Source: Cupriavidus sp. WGlv3
GTDB taxonomy: Bacteria; Pseudomonadota; Gammaproteobacteria; Burkholderiales; Burkholderiaceae
Length of the DNA stretch: 64,000 bases
NCBI RefSeq assembly: GCF_023952475.1
Contig: NZ_JALHRX010000009.1
Location: 1 to 64,000 of the forward strand
Direction of reading: 5' to 3'
A program made the translations under genes and the position numbers. Below are positions 28,801 through 37,689 of this stretch, piece by piece. How positions within the stretch are numbered: position 1 is the stretch's first letter; the number at the start of each line of letters is the position of its first letter. The notes beneath the pieces are model-generated. The model had not been told where the DNA came from. It did no database searches and saw only the letters and a list, made by a program, of their open reading frames with translations.

Positions 28801-31800
28801 CGATGCCGCCGAACAGCCCCTCGGCGCGCACGGTGAAATGCCCGGGAATCTGCGGCACCGACACCGCCACCGCCTCGTCGCCAAAGGTCTTCTGCCCCGC
28901 CTGCTGCGCCAGGTCCAGGTCCGCGCGCCCGCGCGGAAACTGCTCCAGCTGGGCCAGCACGTCGATGCGGCGGCCGTCCTGCTGGCGCACCAGCGGCAGG
29001 CCGGCGCGGAAGTCGTCGGGCAGCGCGGCGCGGATCTCGCCGTGGTAATCCGGATTGAGCGCAAACCCGTCCGCGTGCGGCTGGTGCCCGCGCAGCGACA
29101 GCGGCACCGTGCCGATCACGCTGCGCGCGTCGACCGCGCCATGCCGCGCCGCCTCGCGCTGCGAAACGATGGCGATGCGGAAGTTGCCGCCCGCCTGCAG
29201 CGCCGGGCCCAGGTCGCGCATGGCCTGCTGCAGCGACAGGAACGACGCTTCCGGCAGGCCCGCGCGCAGCGGCACCGACAGCCCATCGCCATGGGTCACC
29301 ACGTAGTGCACGCCGGCCAGGCGCCCGCCGGAGCCGTGGATGCCGTCGACCGTGGCCTCGATCGCGGCACGGCTCGGCGCGCCATCGCGCACGGACCAGC
29401 TGCCGTCACGAATCTCCGGCCGCGCCGCGGGCATCGCCGCCGGCGGGCTGCCCGCGTCGTCGGCGCGGCTTGCCGAAGCGGCCTTGCGCGGCAGCTGCCC
29501 GCCGTGCGCGACCACCGCTTCGGCGGCATCCGCCAGCGGCGTGCGCGCCAGCGCCGGCCCGCCCGGCAGCGGCGCGCGCGCGGCACCCGGCCCGCGCGGC
29601 TGGCCGCCGGCGGCGGCGCGTCCGTACAGCGTGATCACCGCCTGATGCACCTCGGTCGAGAAGCCATCCACCGTTGCCACCCGCTCGCGCGACACGCCGT
29701 CGACGGCGCCGGCATCGGCCGCGGCCTGCAGCACGCGACCCAGTTCCTCGGGGCTCTGGAAGCGTTCCGGCATATTGCCCCGGCGCAGCAGCAGCGCCGA
29801 CACCGCATACGCGCCCCAGTTCGACACGCTGGCGGTAACCACATGGTCCACCGGCACCACCGCGGCGATATCGCTGCCGTCGAGCGCGCGCGGGATCAGC
29901 CCGCCGACGCCGCCCATGCCGGCCTCGTTGCCGCCGTCGCCGACGCCCAGGGTCTCGATGCCGTCGATGGCATTGGCTTCCAGCACGATCTGGTCCAGCG
30001 CCGGGTTGAAGTCGTCGATGCCGATGCCGCGCATATTGTGCTTGGTGCCGCGCGCGCTGCGCGACGGCAGCTCGATCGCCATCACCCGGTCGGGGCCGAC
30101 CTCGCGCAACAGCGCGCGCGCCGGTTCGGCGGCGCGGCCCACCGGTGCATCGAACACGCGGATATTGTCGAGCGGCTCGCCCATCTCGCGCAGGATGCCT
30201 TCCAGGATCGGCCGGTTGGCCGAATCGACCACGTAGGTCACCTGCTTGCCGCGCAGCCGCAGCGCGCGGCCCAGTTCCGCGGTGCCCGGGGGCCCGTCGG
30301 TTTCCGGCATGTCCTTGGCCACCGAGAAGCCGGTCACCAGCATCACGTTGCTGGCGTCTTCCAGCGACGCCGCCGCGCGCTCGGCCCCTCCCGGCATGTA
30401 GAACTCGCGCAGGCCGCGGCCGATGTAGTTGAAGCTGACGCGGTCGACCGGCGACAGGTGGCGCCCGCCGTCCACCAGCGCCAGCGCCGGCGACACGTCG
30501 GCGGCCTCGCCGAAGGCGGTCTTGAACACGCGGATGTCGGGGCGCCGTCCCATCGCGTGCGCCAGGCCGGACACCCGCGACGGCTGGCCGGTGGTGAAGA
30601 CGATGGTCGGCAGGGTCTTGTCGTCGGGCACCGCCGACGGGTCCAGCGGCTGCTCCAGCAGTGCGCTGCGGTCGATCAGGCCCTGGTCGACCAGCATCTC
30701 CACGCCCTTGCGCGCCTGGTACTGCATCGGGTCGATCAGCCTGACGTCGCTGCGGCCGATGGCATCGAGCTGCTGGCGCACCAGCGTCTCCAGCGCGGGG
30801 TAGTGGGTGCAGCAGAACCACAGCGAGGTGGCGTCGGCCGGGATCTGCTCGGCGTTGATGTATTTGGCCACCAGCCCCTTGAGCTGGTCCAGCTTTGCGC
30901 CGTCGGCCAGGTGCATCAGGTTGTTGACCGCATCGGCCCACTCGGTCGCGCCGATCTCCTTGACCGTGACGCTGCCGCCGCTGGCCTCGGCCACCGCTTC
31001 CAGGTAGGCGTGCAGCTTGACCGTGCCGGGCGTGGCCACCACCACCGGGCGCGCGCCGCCCTCGGTGACGATCTTGGGCGCGGTCTGCATGATCAGGTTG
31101 ACCACCTTGGCCTGGTGGGTGCCGGCCAGCGCCTCGGGAAACGCCGTGCACGCGGTGTTGCAGGCAAACAGGTCGACCGCGCCCTTGGCCTTCTGCGCCG
31201 CGACCACGCCGGCATGGACCAGGTTGACCAGGTCGCCGCGCTCGCGTCCGCCGTAGGTGCCGGCGGCATGGTCGGTAAAGGCCACCACCTGCACCGCCTT
31301 GCCGGTCATGGCATAGGTGTGGCGCGCGATGTTCTGCGCGGCCAGCAGGCCGCCGTTGCTGGAATCGAAGGCGGTGATGACGATCGCATCGTCCTGCACG
31401 CGGATGCCGAAGTCGGCCGGGTCGATGCCGTCGGGCAGGAAGCGCCGCTGGATGCCCTCGAACAGCTGCGCCATGTCCAGGCCCGCGGGCAGGCGCTCGG
31501 ACGCCTTCTGCAGCAGCTCGTAGACCCCCTTCTGCACGGTCTTGTCGTAGCCGCGCACGCTGGTGGCGCCGACTTCCAGCGTGACGCCGTCGCGCGCCTT
31601 GTGGCGCGCCATGGTGTCGAGCAGCGCGCCCACGGTTTCCACGCTCGGCATGCCGCTGTCGCGGCCCAGCGCGCGCTGCACGCCGAAGCCGATCGCCTGC
31701 GCCGCCAGGTTGGAGTTCATGCCCGTCACCAGGTGGTCGGCGCCGACGTCGGACCAGCTGTCGGCCAGCTGCTCGGTCACCGCCATGTCGCGCAGCAGGC

Positions 31801-34800
31801 GGTCGCGCGCGGCGCGCATGCCGGCCTCGTTGCCGTGGTCGCCGACGGCAATGGTGACCATGTCGGCAATGTCGTTGGCGTCGATCAGCAACTGGTCGAG
31901 CATGGCATTGCCGCGCACCCGCTCGCCGTTCTGCAGCCGGTATTCGTTGTTGGTGTTGCGCCCGGCCACTTCCACCGCCACCACCGCCTGCGGCTTGTGC
32001 ATCGCCAGCAGCGCGCGCGACTGGCGCCCGGCGCTGGCGAAGTCGCGGGCCGAGAAGGTCTCGACGCGCGCATTGGGCTGGTTCAGGTCCTGGCGCAGCA
32101 TCTTGCGCAGCGTGCGCGCATGGGCGCGGTCGGTGACATAGACCACGTCCTTGCCCAGCGAGGCCAGGTAGGCGCCCAGCGAGGCCGCCCCGACCGGGCC
32201 GTTGGTCTCGGCGCGGCCATGGGCGGTCAGCGGGCCGGTGACGATCATCACCGAGTCCAGGTCCGCCAGCGCGCGTGCGGCCATCTCGGCGCCGTAGGGC
32301 ACGCCGATGTTCTCCATGCTGCCGTCGATCCACAGCACGTTGTCCAGCGGCGAGATCGCGTTCTGCCGCAGCGACATGCGCGCGGGCGCTTCGGGCCCGT
32401 CGGCATGCGCCACCACCGCGGGGCCATGGCGTATCGTGCGGCGCTGCACGCCGGCCTCGCCCTCGGCCATGGGGTGGCGCGGCGCGCGCGCCAGCGCCGG
32501 CGTGCCGCTGGCAGTGCGGCGGCGCGAGGCCGGCACGGGCGCGTCGGTGCGGCCGCTGCCGCCGCGCTCGCCCGACGGGTTGCGCGCGGCGGACTCCGTC
32601 GCGTAGCGCGCCATGGCCCGGCTCATGGCGCGGTCCATCATGCCGTGGATCACCCGTTCCTGCAGCATCGCGCCGCGCGTGACCGCCATGTCGAAGGCCG
32701 CGGCGGTGCTGAGCCTGGCCGATTGCCAGGGCGTGAGCCGGTGCGGCGTGCGCAGGTCGCGGGCTGGAGCCGTGCCGCCGTCGCTCGTCGGCCTGGCGGA
32801 GCCGTTGCTGCGCTCCGGCGTCGCGGCTCTGGCCGCGCCCGGGGCGGGTTCGCCTTCGGCCTGCCTGCCGGAACGGCCGGAATGGCCATCGGCGTCGGTG
32901 CGCGCGACCGGCTGGCCCTCGACGTCGCGCCCGGCCGTGCCCCGGCGCGTGGTGGGCCGCGTCGCGGCGGGCACGCCATCGCCGTCCCGGAACGCCCCCA
33001 GCGCGTCCGGCGCCACGCCGCGCGCCGGTCCGCCGACGCCGGCCGGGTCGCCCGCGCCGACGCCGCGCCCGCGCATCCCCTGGTAGCCGTCGCGCACGGA
33101 TTCGCCGATACGCTTCTGCACCGCCATCGGCAGCATCTGCGTGGCACCCATCAGCAGCATGGCGCCGTTCTGCAGTTTCTCCGACACGCTCATCTCGCTG
33201 CCATGCTCGGCGAACATGGCTGCCTGCTGCAGCGTCTGCACGCCGCCGATGCCGAAGCCCACGCCATTGAGCACGCGGCTGGCGCTGCCGTAGTGGCCGG
33301 CGCTTTGGGTCAGCATGCCGCCCGCCATCTGGCGCAGCGGATTGGTGCTGCCAGCGAGCCGGGTGCCCGCGTTCATCGCCAGCGCGCCGGTCTTGGCCAG
33401 GCCCATGCCGCCCATGCCCGCCAGCGAGCCGGCCACGTTGAGCCACTGCGCCATCGCTTCCTGGCTGGCGAAGGGATTGACCGACCGGCCATGGTCCGCA
33501 ATATTGTCCAGCGCGGCCCACGAGGTGCCGACGCCGTACCCCATGCTGCCCACCATGCCGACCCACGCCGCGGCCACCAGCGGCGTCAGCGTGCCGCCCG
33601 AGGCCACCGCCAGCACCCCGCCCGCGACCGCGCCGACCGCGGCCACGCCCAGGTTGACCCAGCCCCACACCTTCTCGCTGGTGGTGACGATATGCGCGTC
33701 CATCGAGGCATAGCTCGCATGGCCGTCGCGGCCCAGCTCCAGGTTCTCGGCAAAGTAGACCGTGCCCTTGTCGGAGAGCAGGTTGTTCTCCTGGAAATCG
33801 CGCTTCGCGTCCAGTTCCTCCTTGCCGTAGACCGAGCCCTGGTCGTCCACCCACAGGGTCTTGCCGTCCTTGCCCTCGAACTCGAACACCGCGGTCTGGT
33901 ACGGCACCCCGCCGGGCCCGGCCACGTACATCGGGATCGCCTTGACCGTGGTACCGGCCCTGGCGTCGGCGGCGATCTGTTCGCGGATCGCGTTGGCGTC
34001 GCCCTGCGGCGCGCCCAGGGCGATGGCCTCGGACAGCCCCTCTTCGTCCGAGGCCTTCGCGCTGAGTTCTTCCTTGCGCATCGCCAGGCTGTCGAAGGTC
34101 TGCCGCAGGATCTCGTCCTTGTCGAGCTCGAAGCGCTGGTTGGCCTCCTTCGCCTCCTCGGTGCCGGCGTAGTCCTCGCTGCCGCGCTGCACCGCATTGC
34201 GCAGGTAGACGTCGGACATCACCGGCGCGTCCTTGCTCGACTTCAGCGACTGCTCGAACGCCGCCGACAGCCCGATGTGGCCCTTGGCGGCCGCGTCCTG
34301 GGCGCCGCCATAGATGCGTCCCTGGCGCGACGAGCCGCCCTGGTTCATCATCATCAGCATGCTGACCTCGTTGTCGCGATCGGTCAGCCAGCTGGCCGTG
34401 CTGGTCGCGGCCGGGGCCGTGCCGGGCTTGGCCTGCGGGTTGCGCGCATGGTAGCCGGCATCGGCCGCATCGACCAGCGCCGACAGGCCATGGTAGAAGT
34501 CGTCCCAGTCGTTGTATCCGGGCGACTGGCTGTTGTTGCGCCCGGTCCAGTCGTTGCTGTACTCGGTCTTCACCGTATCCAGCAGCGTGCCGGCGTCTTC
34601 CTCGATCAGGTGCGGCGCCACTTCCTGCAGGTACACGCCGACCTTGTCGGCGTACATCTTCTCCTGGCCGATAATGGGCCGGCCCTCGTCGTCGTGGGTC
34701 TTGTTCTTCAGGTCCAGGTCCATCGACGCTTCGATCTGCGCCTTGAACAGGTCGCTGCTGAAGCGGTCGTTGTGCACGTCGACGTAGAGCTGGCGCTCCT

Positions 34801-36583
34801 CGGGCGTCTGCGCGGCATCGGCGCCGGCCTTGCGGATCTGCAGCGCGCCGGTGACGTCGCCGCTGTCCAGCTTCTGCGCGATGCCGCGGGTCATGGCATC
34901 CACCCGCAGCGGCACCGAACCCTCCATGAAGCCGAGCATCCGGTTCAGGCCGCTGGCGGCCTGGTCGCGTTCCGCCTGGCTGAGCTTGGGATCCTCGCTG
35001 CGCGCCTTGAGCTGCTCGACGGTGTAGCCGAGCAGGCCTTTTTCGGCGACGCCCTTGTCGTAGGCGATCCGGGCCGGGTCGGTCGCTGGCAGGTCGGGGG
35101 CCGGCACCAGGGCGTCCGCGCCCAGCGCCTTGAACATGACGTAGCCGGCCGGGTTGTGTTCCATCAGCGCGCGCTCGGCCTGCGGCAGGTCGCGCGGCGT
35201 GGTGGAGTTGGGATCGGTCCTGGCCTGGGGATCCAGCGTCAGCCCCTGCGCCTGCGCCATCGCCAGCGTGGTCGGGTCGTTCTGCGCCAGCTTGCGCTCG
35301 AAGTCGGTCGACGGCGTCAGGTGCTCCATCTCGCCGGCGATGCGCCCGCGCAGGTCGATCCGGTCGATCAGCTGGCCCATGCCGCCCTCGGTGCCATAGC
35401 GCGCCTTCAGGTCCTGCACCGCCTGCGCGCGATAGCTGTCCGGCACCTTGACGCCCTGGCCCGACGCCAGCGCCTGCAGCTGCGCGTCGGCGTCGCTGAC
35501 CTTGCCGTTGGCCAGGGTCAGGTCGTACGAGCGGTCCGCCATCGAGATGGTGCGGTCGTGCGGATCGTTGCGCAGGTCCTTCAGGGCCTGGTCGGCGTCC
35601 TGCTTGTAGCCGTTCGCCGCGACCGTGTCGATCTCTTTCTGCATGGCGGCGAGGAAGGTCTCCTCGGCCTTTACCCGTTCCTGCTGTGCCTGCTCATGGG
35701 CGTCGCGCGCAGCCACCAGCTGGTCATCGGCCTCGAGCTCGAAGCGCCGGATGCCGCCGGGGATCTTCAGGTAGGCGGCCTGTTCCTCGTCGACCCTGGC
35801 GGCGGCCTGCTGCTCTTTTTCCTGCGCCAGCACCACGTTGAAGCGCGCGCCCTGGGTGTCGCGTGCCTGCTGCGTGCTCTCGGTCTTCAGGAATTGCGTC
35901 TTGGTCTCTTCGATATTCAGCGCGACATTGGGATCGTCATAGCGCTTGCGGATCTCCTCGGCCTTGGCCTCGACCGCGGCCTTGACATCCCCGCCGGTGG
36001 CCGCGGCGTTGTTGGCGGCCACGCGCAGTTCGTTCTGCGCGCCGCCCATCACGTTGCCGTACTTCAGGCCCAGCGGCTGCCACTGCTTGTCGGTCATGGC
36101 GCGGCCGTCGAGATCGGCCACGACCTTGTCATAGGCGTCCTGCGCTTGCTGCTGCCAGCCATCGGTCAGCGCCTTCGCATCGTTTTCCTTCTTCTTGCGC
36201 GCTTCCTCGGCGGGGTCGGTCTTCGGTTTTTCCGGCGCCGGCGCATCGACCTGCATGGCCTTGGGCGACTGCGCGCCGGTGGCGTTGGCGGTGTAGAGCG
36301 CCGGCGTCACCACCGCCGCCTGCGGCTTGTCGGGCTGGTCCGCGGGTCTGGCCTGCTGATTTTGTTGGGTTTGTTGCGACTGTTGCGACTGTTGCGCCTG
36401 CTGCGTGTTCTGGGTGTCTTGCTGGCGCTGGATCTCGCGCGCCTCGGCGGCGCGCTGGGCGCGTTCGGCAGCTTCGCGGGCGGCCCGTTCGGCGGCCTCG
36501 CGCGCGGCTTCGGCGGCGGCGCGGGCCGCGGCCTCGGCGGCCGCGCGCGCGGCCGCCCGGATGGCATCCATGAAATCCAGCAT
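25886..36583 (-). CDS. Giant 3565-residue protein: glutamate racemase + two D-Glu-cyclase-like domains + kinase-like domain
   Basis: Layout by residue. 1-80: Ala/Glu/Arg-rich helix then a Gln-rich linker. 80-950: helical, unrecognised. About 965-1010: two hydrophobic segments. About 1410-1640: D-glutamate-cyclase C-terminal-like (DUF4392) domain. About 1735-1960: glutamate racemase domain with FDSSNGG, TYGGRE, ACNTACT and CCTHYP, so both catalytic Cys are present. About 2070-2290: second cyclase-like domain (LVTGF, ETDGPPG, GVGDGGNEAGMG). About 2380-2880: two related segments (VVLYGCYGQDG; GQPIVLALDGAH) like toxin-associated folds. About 2900-3050: kinase-like, GSGGAKTVF and HLGDVEF. Then hydrophobic segments, a Pro-rich stretch (3430-3480) and a LysM-like C-terminus. 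AGGAGA precedes the start. No signal peptide. It follows DUF1445 and lies 6 kb from a type III secretion locus; a secreted effector is plausible, unproven. Confidence 0.85.
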   Translation of the reverse strand: MLDFMDAIRAAARAAAEAAARAAAEAAREAAERAAREAAERAQRAAEAREIQRQQDTQNTQQAQQSQQSQQTQQNQQARPADQPDKPQAAVVTPALYTANATGAQSPKAMQVDAPAPEKPKTDPAEEARKKKENDAKALTDGWQQQAQDAYDKVVADLDGRAMTDKQWQPLGLKYGNVMGGAQNELRVAANNAAATGGDVKAAVEAKAEEIRKRYDDPNVALNIEETKTQFLKTESTQQARDTQGARFNVVLAQEKEQQAAARVDEEQAAYLKIPGGIRRFELEADDQLVAARDAHEQAQQERVKAEETFLAAMQKEIDTVAANGYKQDADQALKDLRNDPHDRTISMADRSYDLTLANGKVSDADAQLQALASGQGVKVPDSYRAQAVQDLKARYGTEGGMGQLIDRIDLRGRIAGEMEHLTPSTDFERKLAQNDPTTLAMAQAQGLTLDPQARTDPNSTTPRDLPQAERALMEHNPAGYVMFKALGADALVPAPDLPATDPARIAYDKGVAEKGLLGYTVEQLKARSEDPKLSQAERDQAASGLNRMLGFMEGSVPLRVDAMTRGIAQKLDSGDVTGALQIRKAGADAAQTPEERQLYVDVHNDRFSSDLFKAQIEASMDLDLKNKTHDDEGRPIIGQEKMYADKVGVYLQEVAPHLIEEDAGTLLDTVKTEYSNDWTGRNNSQSPGYNDWDDFYHGLSALVDAADAGYHARNPQAKPGTAPAATSTASWLTDRDNEVSMLMMMNQGGSSRQGRIYGGAQDAAAKGHIGLSAAFEQSLKSSKDAPVMSDVYLRNAVQRGSEDYAGTEEAKEANQRFELDKDEILRQTFDSLAMRKEELSAKASDEEGLSEAIALGAPQGDANAIREQIAADARAGTTVKAIPMYVAGPGGVPYQTAVFEFEGKDGKTLWVDDQGSVYGKEELDAKRDFQENNLLSDKGTVYFAENLELGRDGHASYASMDAHIVTTSEKVWGWVNLGVAAVGAVAGGVLAVASGGTLTPLVAAAWVGMVGSMGYGVGTSWAALDNIADHGRSVNPFASQEAMAQWLNVAGSLAGMGGMGLAKTGALAMNAGTRLAGSTNPLRQMAGGMLTQSAGHYGSASRVLNGVGFGIGGVQTLQQAAMFAEHGSEMSVSEKLQNGAMLLMGATQMLPMAVQKRIGESVRDGYQGMRGRGVGAGDPAGVGGPARGVAPDALGAFRDGDGVPAATRPTTRRGTAGRDVEGQPVARTDADGHSGRSGRQAEGEPAPGAARAATPERSNGSARPTSDGGTAPARDLRTPHRLTPWQSARLSTAAAFDMAVTRGAMLQERVIHGMMDRAMSRAMARYATESAARNPSGERGGSGRTDAPVPASRRRTASGTPALARAPRHPMAEGEAGVQRRTIRHGPAVVAHADGPEAPARMSLRQNAISPLDNVLWIDGSMENIGVPYGAEMAARALADLDSVMIVTGPLTAHGRAETNGPVGAASLGAYLASLGKDVVYVTDRAHARTLRKMLRQDLNQPNARVETFSARDFASAGRQSRALLAMHKPQAVVAVEVAGRNTNNEYRLQNGERVRGNAMLDQLLIDANDIADMVTIAVGDHGNEAGMRAARDRLLRDMAVTEQLADSWSDVGADHLVTGMNSNLAAQAIGFGVQRALGRDSGMPSVETVGALLDTMARHKARDGVTLEVGATSVRGYDKTVQKGVYELLQKASERLPAGLDMAQLFEGIQRRFLPDGIDPADFGIRVQDDAIVITAFDSSNGGLLAAQNIARHTYAMTGKAVQVVAFTDHAAGTYGGRERGDLVNLVHAGVVAAQKAKGAVDLFACNTACTAFPEALAGTHQAKVVNLIMQTAPKIVTEGGARPVVVATPGTVKLHAYLEAVAEASGGSVTVKEIGATEWADAVNNLMHLADGAKLDQLKGLVAKYINAEQIPADATSLWFCCTHYPALETLVRQQLDAIGRSDVRLIDPMQYQARKGVEMLVDQGLIDRSALLEQPLDPSAVPDDKTLPTIVFTTGQPSRVSGLAHAMGRRPDIRVFKTAFGEAADVSPALALVDGGRHLSPVDRVSFNYIGRGLREFYMPGGAERAAASLEDASNVMLVTGFSVAKDMPETDGPPGTAELGRALRLRGKQVTYVVDSANRPILEGILREMGEPLDNIRVFDAPVGRAAEPARALLREVGPDRVMAIELPSRSARGTKHNMRGIGIDDFNPALDQIVLEANAIDGIETLGVGDGGNEAGMGGVGGLIPRALDGSDIAAVVPVDHVVTASVSNWGAYAVSALLLRRGNMPERFQSPEELGRVLQAAADAGAVDGVSRERVATVDGFSTEVHQAVITLYGRAAAGGQPRGPGAARAPLPGGPALARTPLADAAEAVVAHGGQLPRKAASASRADDAGSPPAAMPAARPEIRDGSWSVRDGAPSRAAIEATVDGIHGSGGRLAGVHYVVTHGDGLSVPLRAGLPEASFLSLQQAMRDLGPALQAGGNFRIAIVSQREAARHGAVDARSVIGTVPLSLRGHQPHADGFALNPDYHGEIRAALPDDFRAGLPLVRQQDGRRIDVLAQLEQFPRGRADLDLAQQAGQKTFGDEAVAVSVPQIPGHFTVRAEGLFGGIAMRTGGRDDGPRPLLDAPAVIDRIRAHPDYQEGMPVVLYGCYGQDGAVSLVQQLATGLNARVYGADGRLDVDAFRAPGSDLAYGARLRVAADAAAMAASGAPVHVQDGGRFHGAMPALPVVAVTRGGKPVRQHGARAAGDPVPASWRQAPDRWAELALGEAAVRVNAPRDHLVVVGAVRPEGGLRGEGGEGIGAHELAFQLAHDWEPGQPIVLALDGAHAPQGRMLAQQVADVMRTEVLVPEFALRRGAYAHDPGKSQIDLAQPGRWRRLSPQPDPYAGHSFKIDHHGNVFLRRPDGTRERVQLETYLGPRLGSGGAKTVFALGKDLAVGIANEAWLGDMVHGERAAMADAAGTHGLQTVRSFGPASLEAFGRPAIGYERYAASTKDLFDAAGQLRPEHAALLNDRSAHDIAALVDTMKTRSLHLGDVEFALFPDGTVKVADLTHVETGSDASQGSAVYRMLDRMQQAARARASDGTQGGEGGVVRATISHGPAANTPPPGSNGPRPWKVRTALAVSAAGTFAAASGAAAISAQTGANLVLTSAGCFIYRGSVAMGRTVHANKVIRRAGTHAPADIAWLRRALTEKPGTAAWGINEANQQKFARALDQLDAYAHHADKKDLPEAADKIREAQAVIGTIGASLLTPDTRAGQVNDALQLTTLAINNGNTMLWFGEHGVTQIGEPLTYSNAVFLAANSVLSTVNFAARAGYHSGLAQPALLGARLRKFVMNAYSVGAVPLAVADMVHTGGVVGAIEAGSLAVFGIGAHLQSRNEQKLINAEKNRLAKAADPDAVDKPVTPWLAQKWDFFGRAMPKGLVLLGGGVIVNFGAKILVELFKDEDKGAPRPTPTPSGGPSTPPAPPTTDPGGSTPPKDPPKEPPSETPRERPASGSVSVQPHSPDHVAGSTLWGIAGAHLDTLLSDGQKAEARAQAMTPDQQVANFALRELINLNPRYRLADNPDHLEPGWELDVTR

Positions 36584-36730
36584 GACGCAAGTCTCCTGGC
36601 GACGCCGGCGCGTGCCGGCAGGTCAGACGGTTGCCGATGCCCTGGCGCGCGGCCGAAGCCATGCGCAAGCAGCGGGCAAGCCGCGGGCATCATGCGCGCC
36701 GATTCTGCGCGCGTCGGCGGCGCAGGCCAA

Positions 36731-36746
36731 CTATGGGAATTCGTAG
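36731..36746 (-). promoter_or_regulatory. Operator copy upstream of the giant gene (CTATGGGAATTCGTAG)
   Basis: Member of the five-copy CTACGRRNNYYCGTAG family found before sctV, sctQ and the SRPBCC gene. It lies 147 nt before the giant start, with a candidate -10 CAGAAT on the minus strand (36707-36702) centred 34 bp from the operator centre, the same spacing as the other copies. Confidence 0.6.
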
Positions 36747-36766
36747 GGCCTGCGCCGGCAGATTGG

Positions 36767-37570
36767 CTACAGGCGGTTGTTGTCGAGGTCGGTCACCAGC
36801 ATGCAGCCGGGCGCATGGGTGATGCAGATCTCCGGCCGCGCCTCGCGGATCACCGCCTGGGGCGTGACCCCGCAGGCCCAGAACACCGGGATTTCATCGG
36901 CGTCGAGCGGCACCGCGTCGCCGTAGTCGGGCGATTCGATATCCTCGATGCCGATCAGCCGCGGGTCGCCGATATGCACCGGCGCGCCATGCACGTCGGG
37001 ATAGCGCGCGGTGATCTCGGTGGCCAGGATCGCATCGGCGGCCTTGAGCGGGCGCATCGACACCACCAGCTTGCCCGACAGCCGGCCCGCCGGCCGGGTC
37101 TCGATCGCGGTGCGGTACATGGCCACGTTGCGGCCCAGGTTGATGTGCTTGAGCGGCACGTTGGCCGCTAGCAGCGCCTGCTCGAACGAGAACGAGCAGC
37201 CGATGGCAAAGGCGACGAAGTCGTCGCGCCACAGCTCGGTGATGCCGGTGGTCTCGCGGTAGGCGTTGCCGTCGCGGTAGACCCGGTACATCGGCACGTC
37301 GGTGCGGATGTCGACATCGCGCCCGAGGTTGCGGAACACCGGGTCGCCCGGATCGGTCACGTCGATCAGCGGGCAGGCCTTGCGGTTGAGCGCGCAGAAC
37401 TGCAGGAAGTCATAGGCCCAGTCGCGCGTCAGGATCACGATATTGGCCTGCACGTGGCCGCGCGCCAGGCCGCTGGTGTGGCCGTGGTAGCGGCCCGCGC
37501 GGATCAGCTGGCGCAGTGCGGCGGGGTCTTCGGGCAGGAGCGAGGCGGCGTGCTGGAGCGGCTGGTTCAT
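36767..37570 (-). CDS. DUF1445 protein (D-glutamate cyclase / putative hydro-lyase family)
   Basis: A 267-residue cytoplasmic protein. The conserved sequences ([73 protein letters not shown]) are those of the YcsI/DUF1445 family, annotated as putative hydro-lyases and homologous to the N-terminal half of mammalian D-glutamate cyclase, which turns D-Glu into 5-oxo-D-proline. The start at MNQPLQHA is chosen because the upstream extension is low-complexity. It is co-directional with the giant gene 183 nt downstream, which carries domains like the other half of D-glutamate cyclase, and follows a LysR gene by 119 nt. Confidence 0.88.
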   Translation of the reverse strand: MNQPLQHAASLLPEDPAALRQLIRAGRYHGHTSGLARGHVQANIVILTRDWAYDFLQFCALNRKACPLIDVTDPGDPVFRNLGRDVDIRTDVPMYRVYRDGNAYRETTGITELWRDDFVAFAIGCSFSFEQALLAANVPLKHINLGRNVAMYRTAIETRPAGRLSGKLVVSMRPLKAADAILATEITARYPDVHGAPVHIGDPRLIGIEDIESPDYGDAVPLDADEIPVFWACGVTPQAVIREARPEICITHAPGCMLVTDLDNNRL

Positions 37571-37689
37571 GGTCGGCAGGCAGGCGCCGGGCGGCGCGCA
37601 AAGTCGGGTTGACCTGCCGATTCTGGGCGCCCGCCGGCGCCGGCGTCCAACAAATCTTTCGGATCGAGCGCGATAAAGGAATCCGATGA

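Noticed and set aside
26504..37171. Plus-strand open frame of 3555 codons opposite the giant gene
   Set aside because: It mirrors the giant gene almost exactly, is His/Arg/Ala/Gly-rich low-complexity sequence, has no recognisable domain, and crosses the DUF1445 gene. It is a GC-bias shadow.
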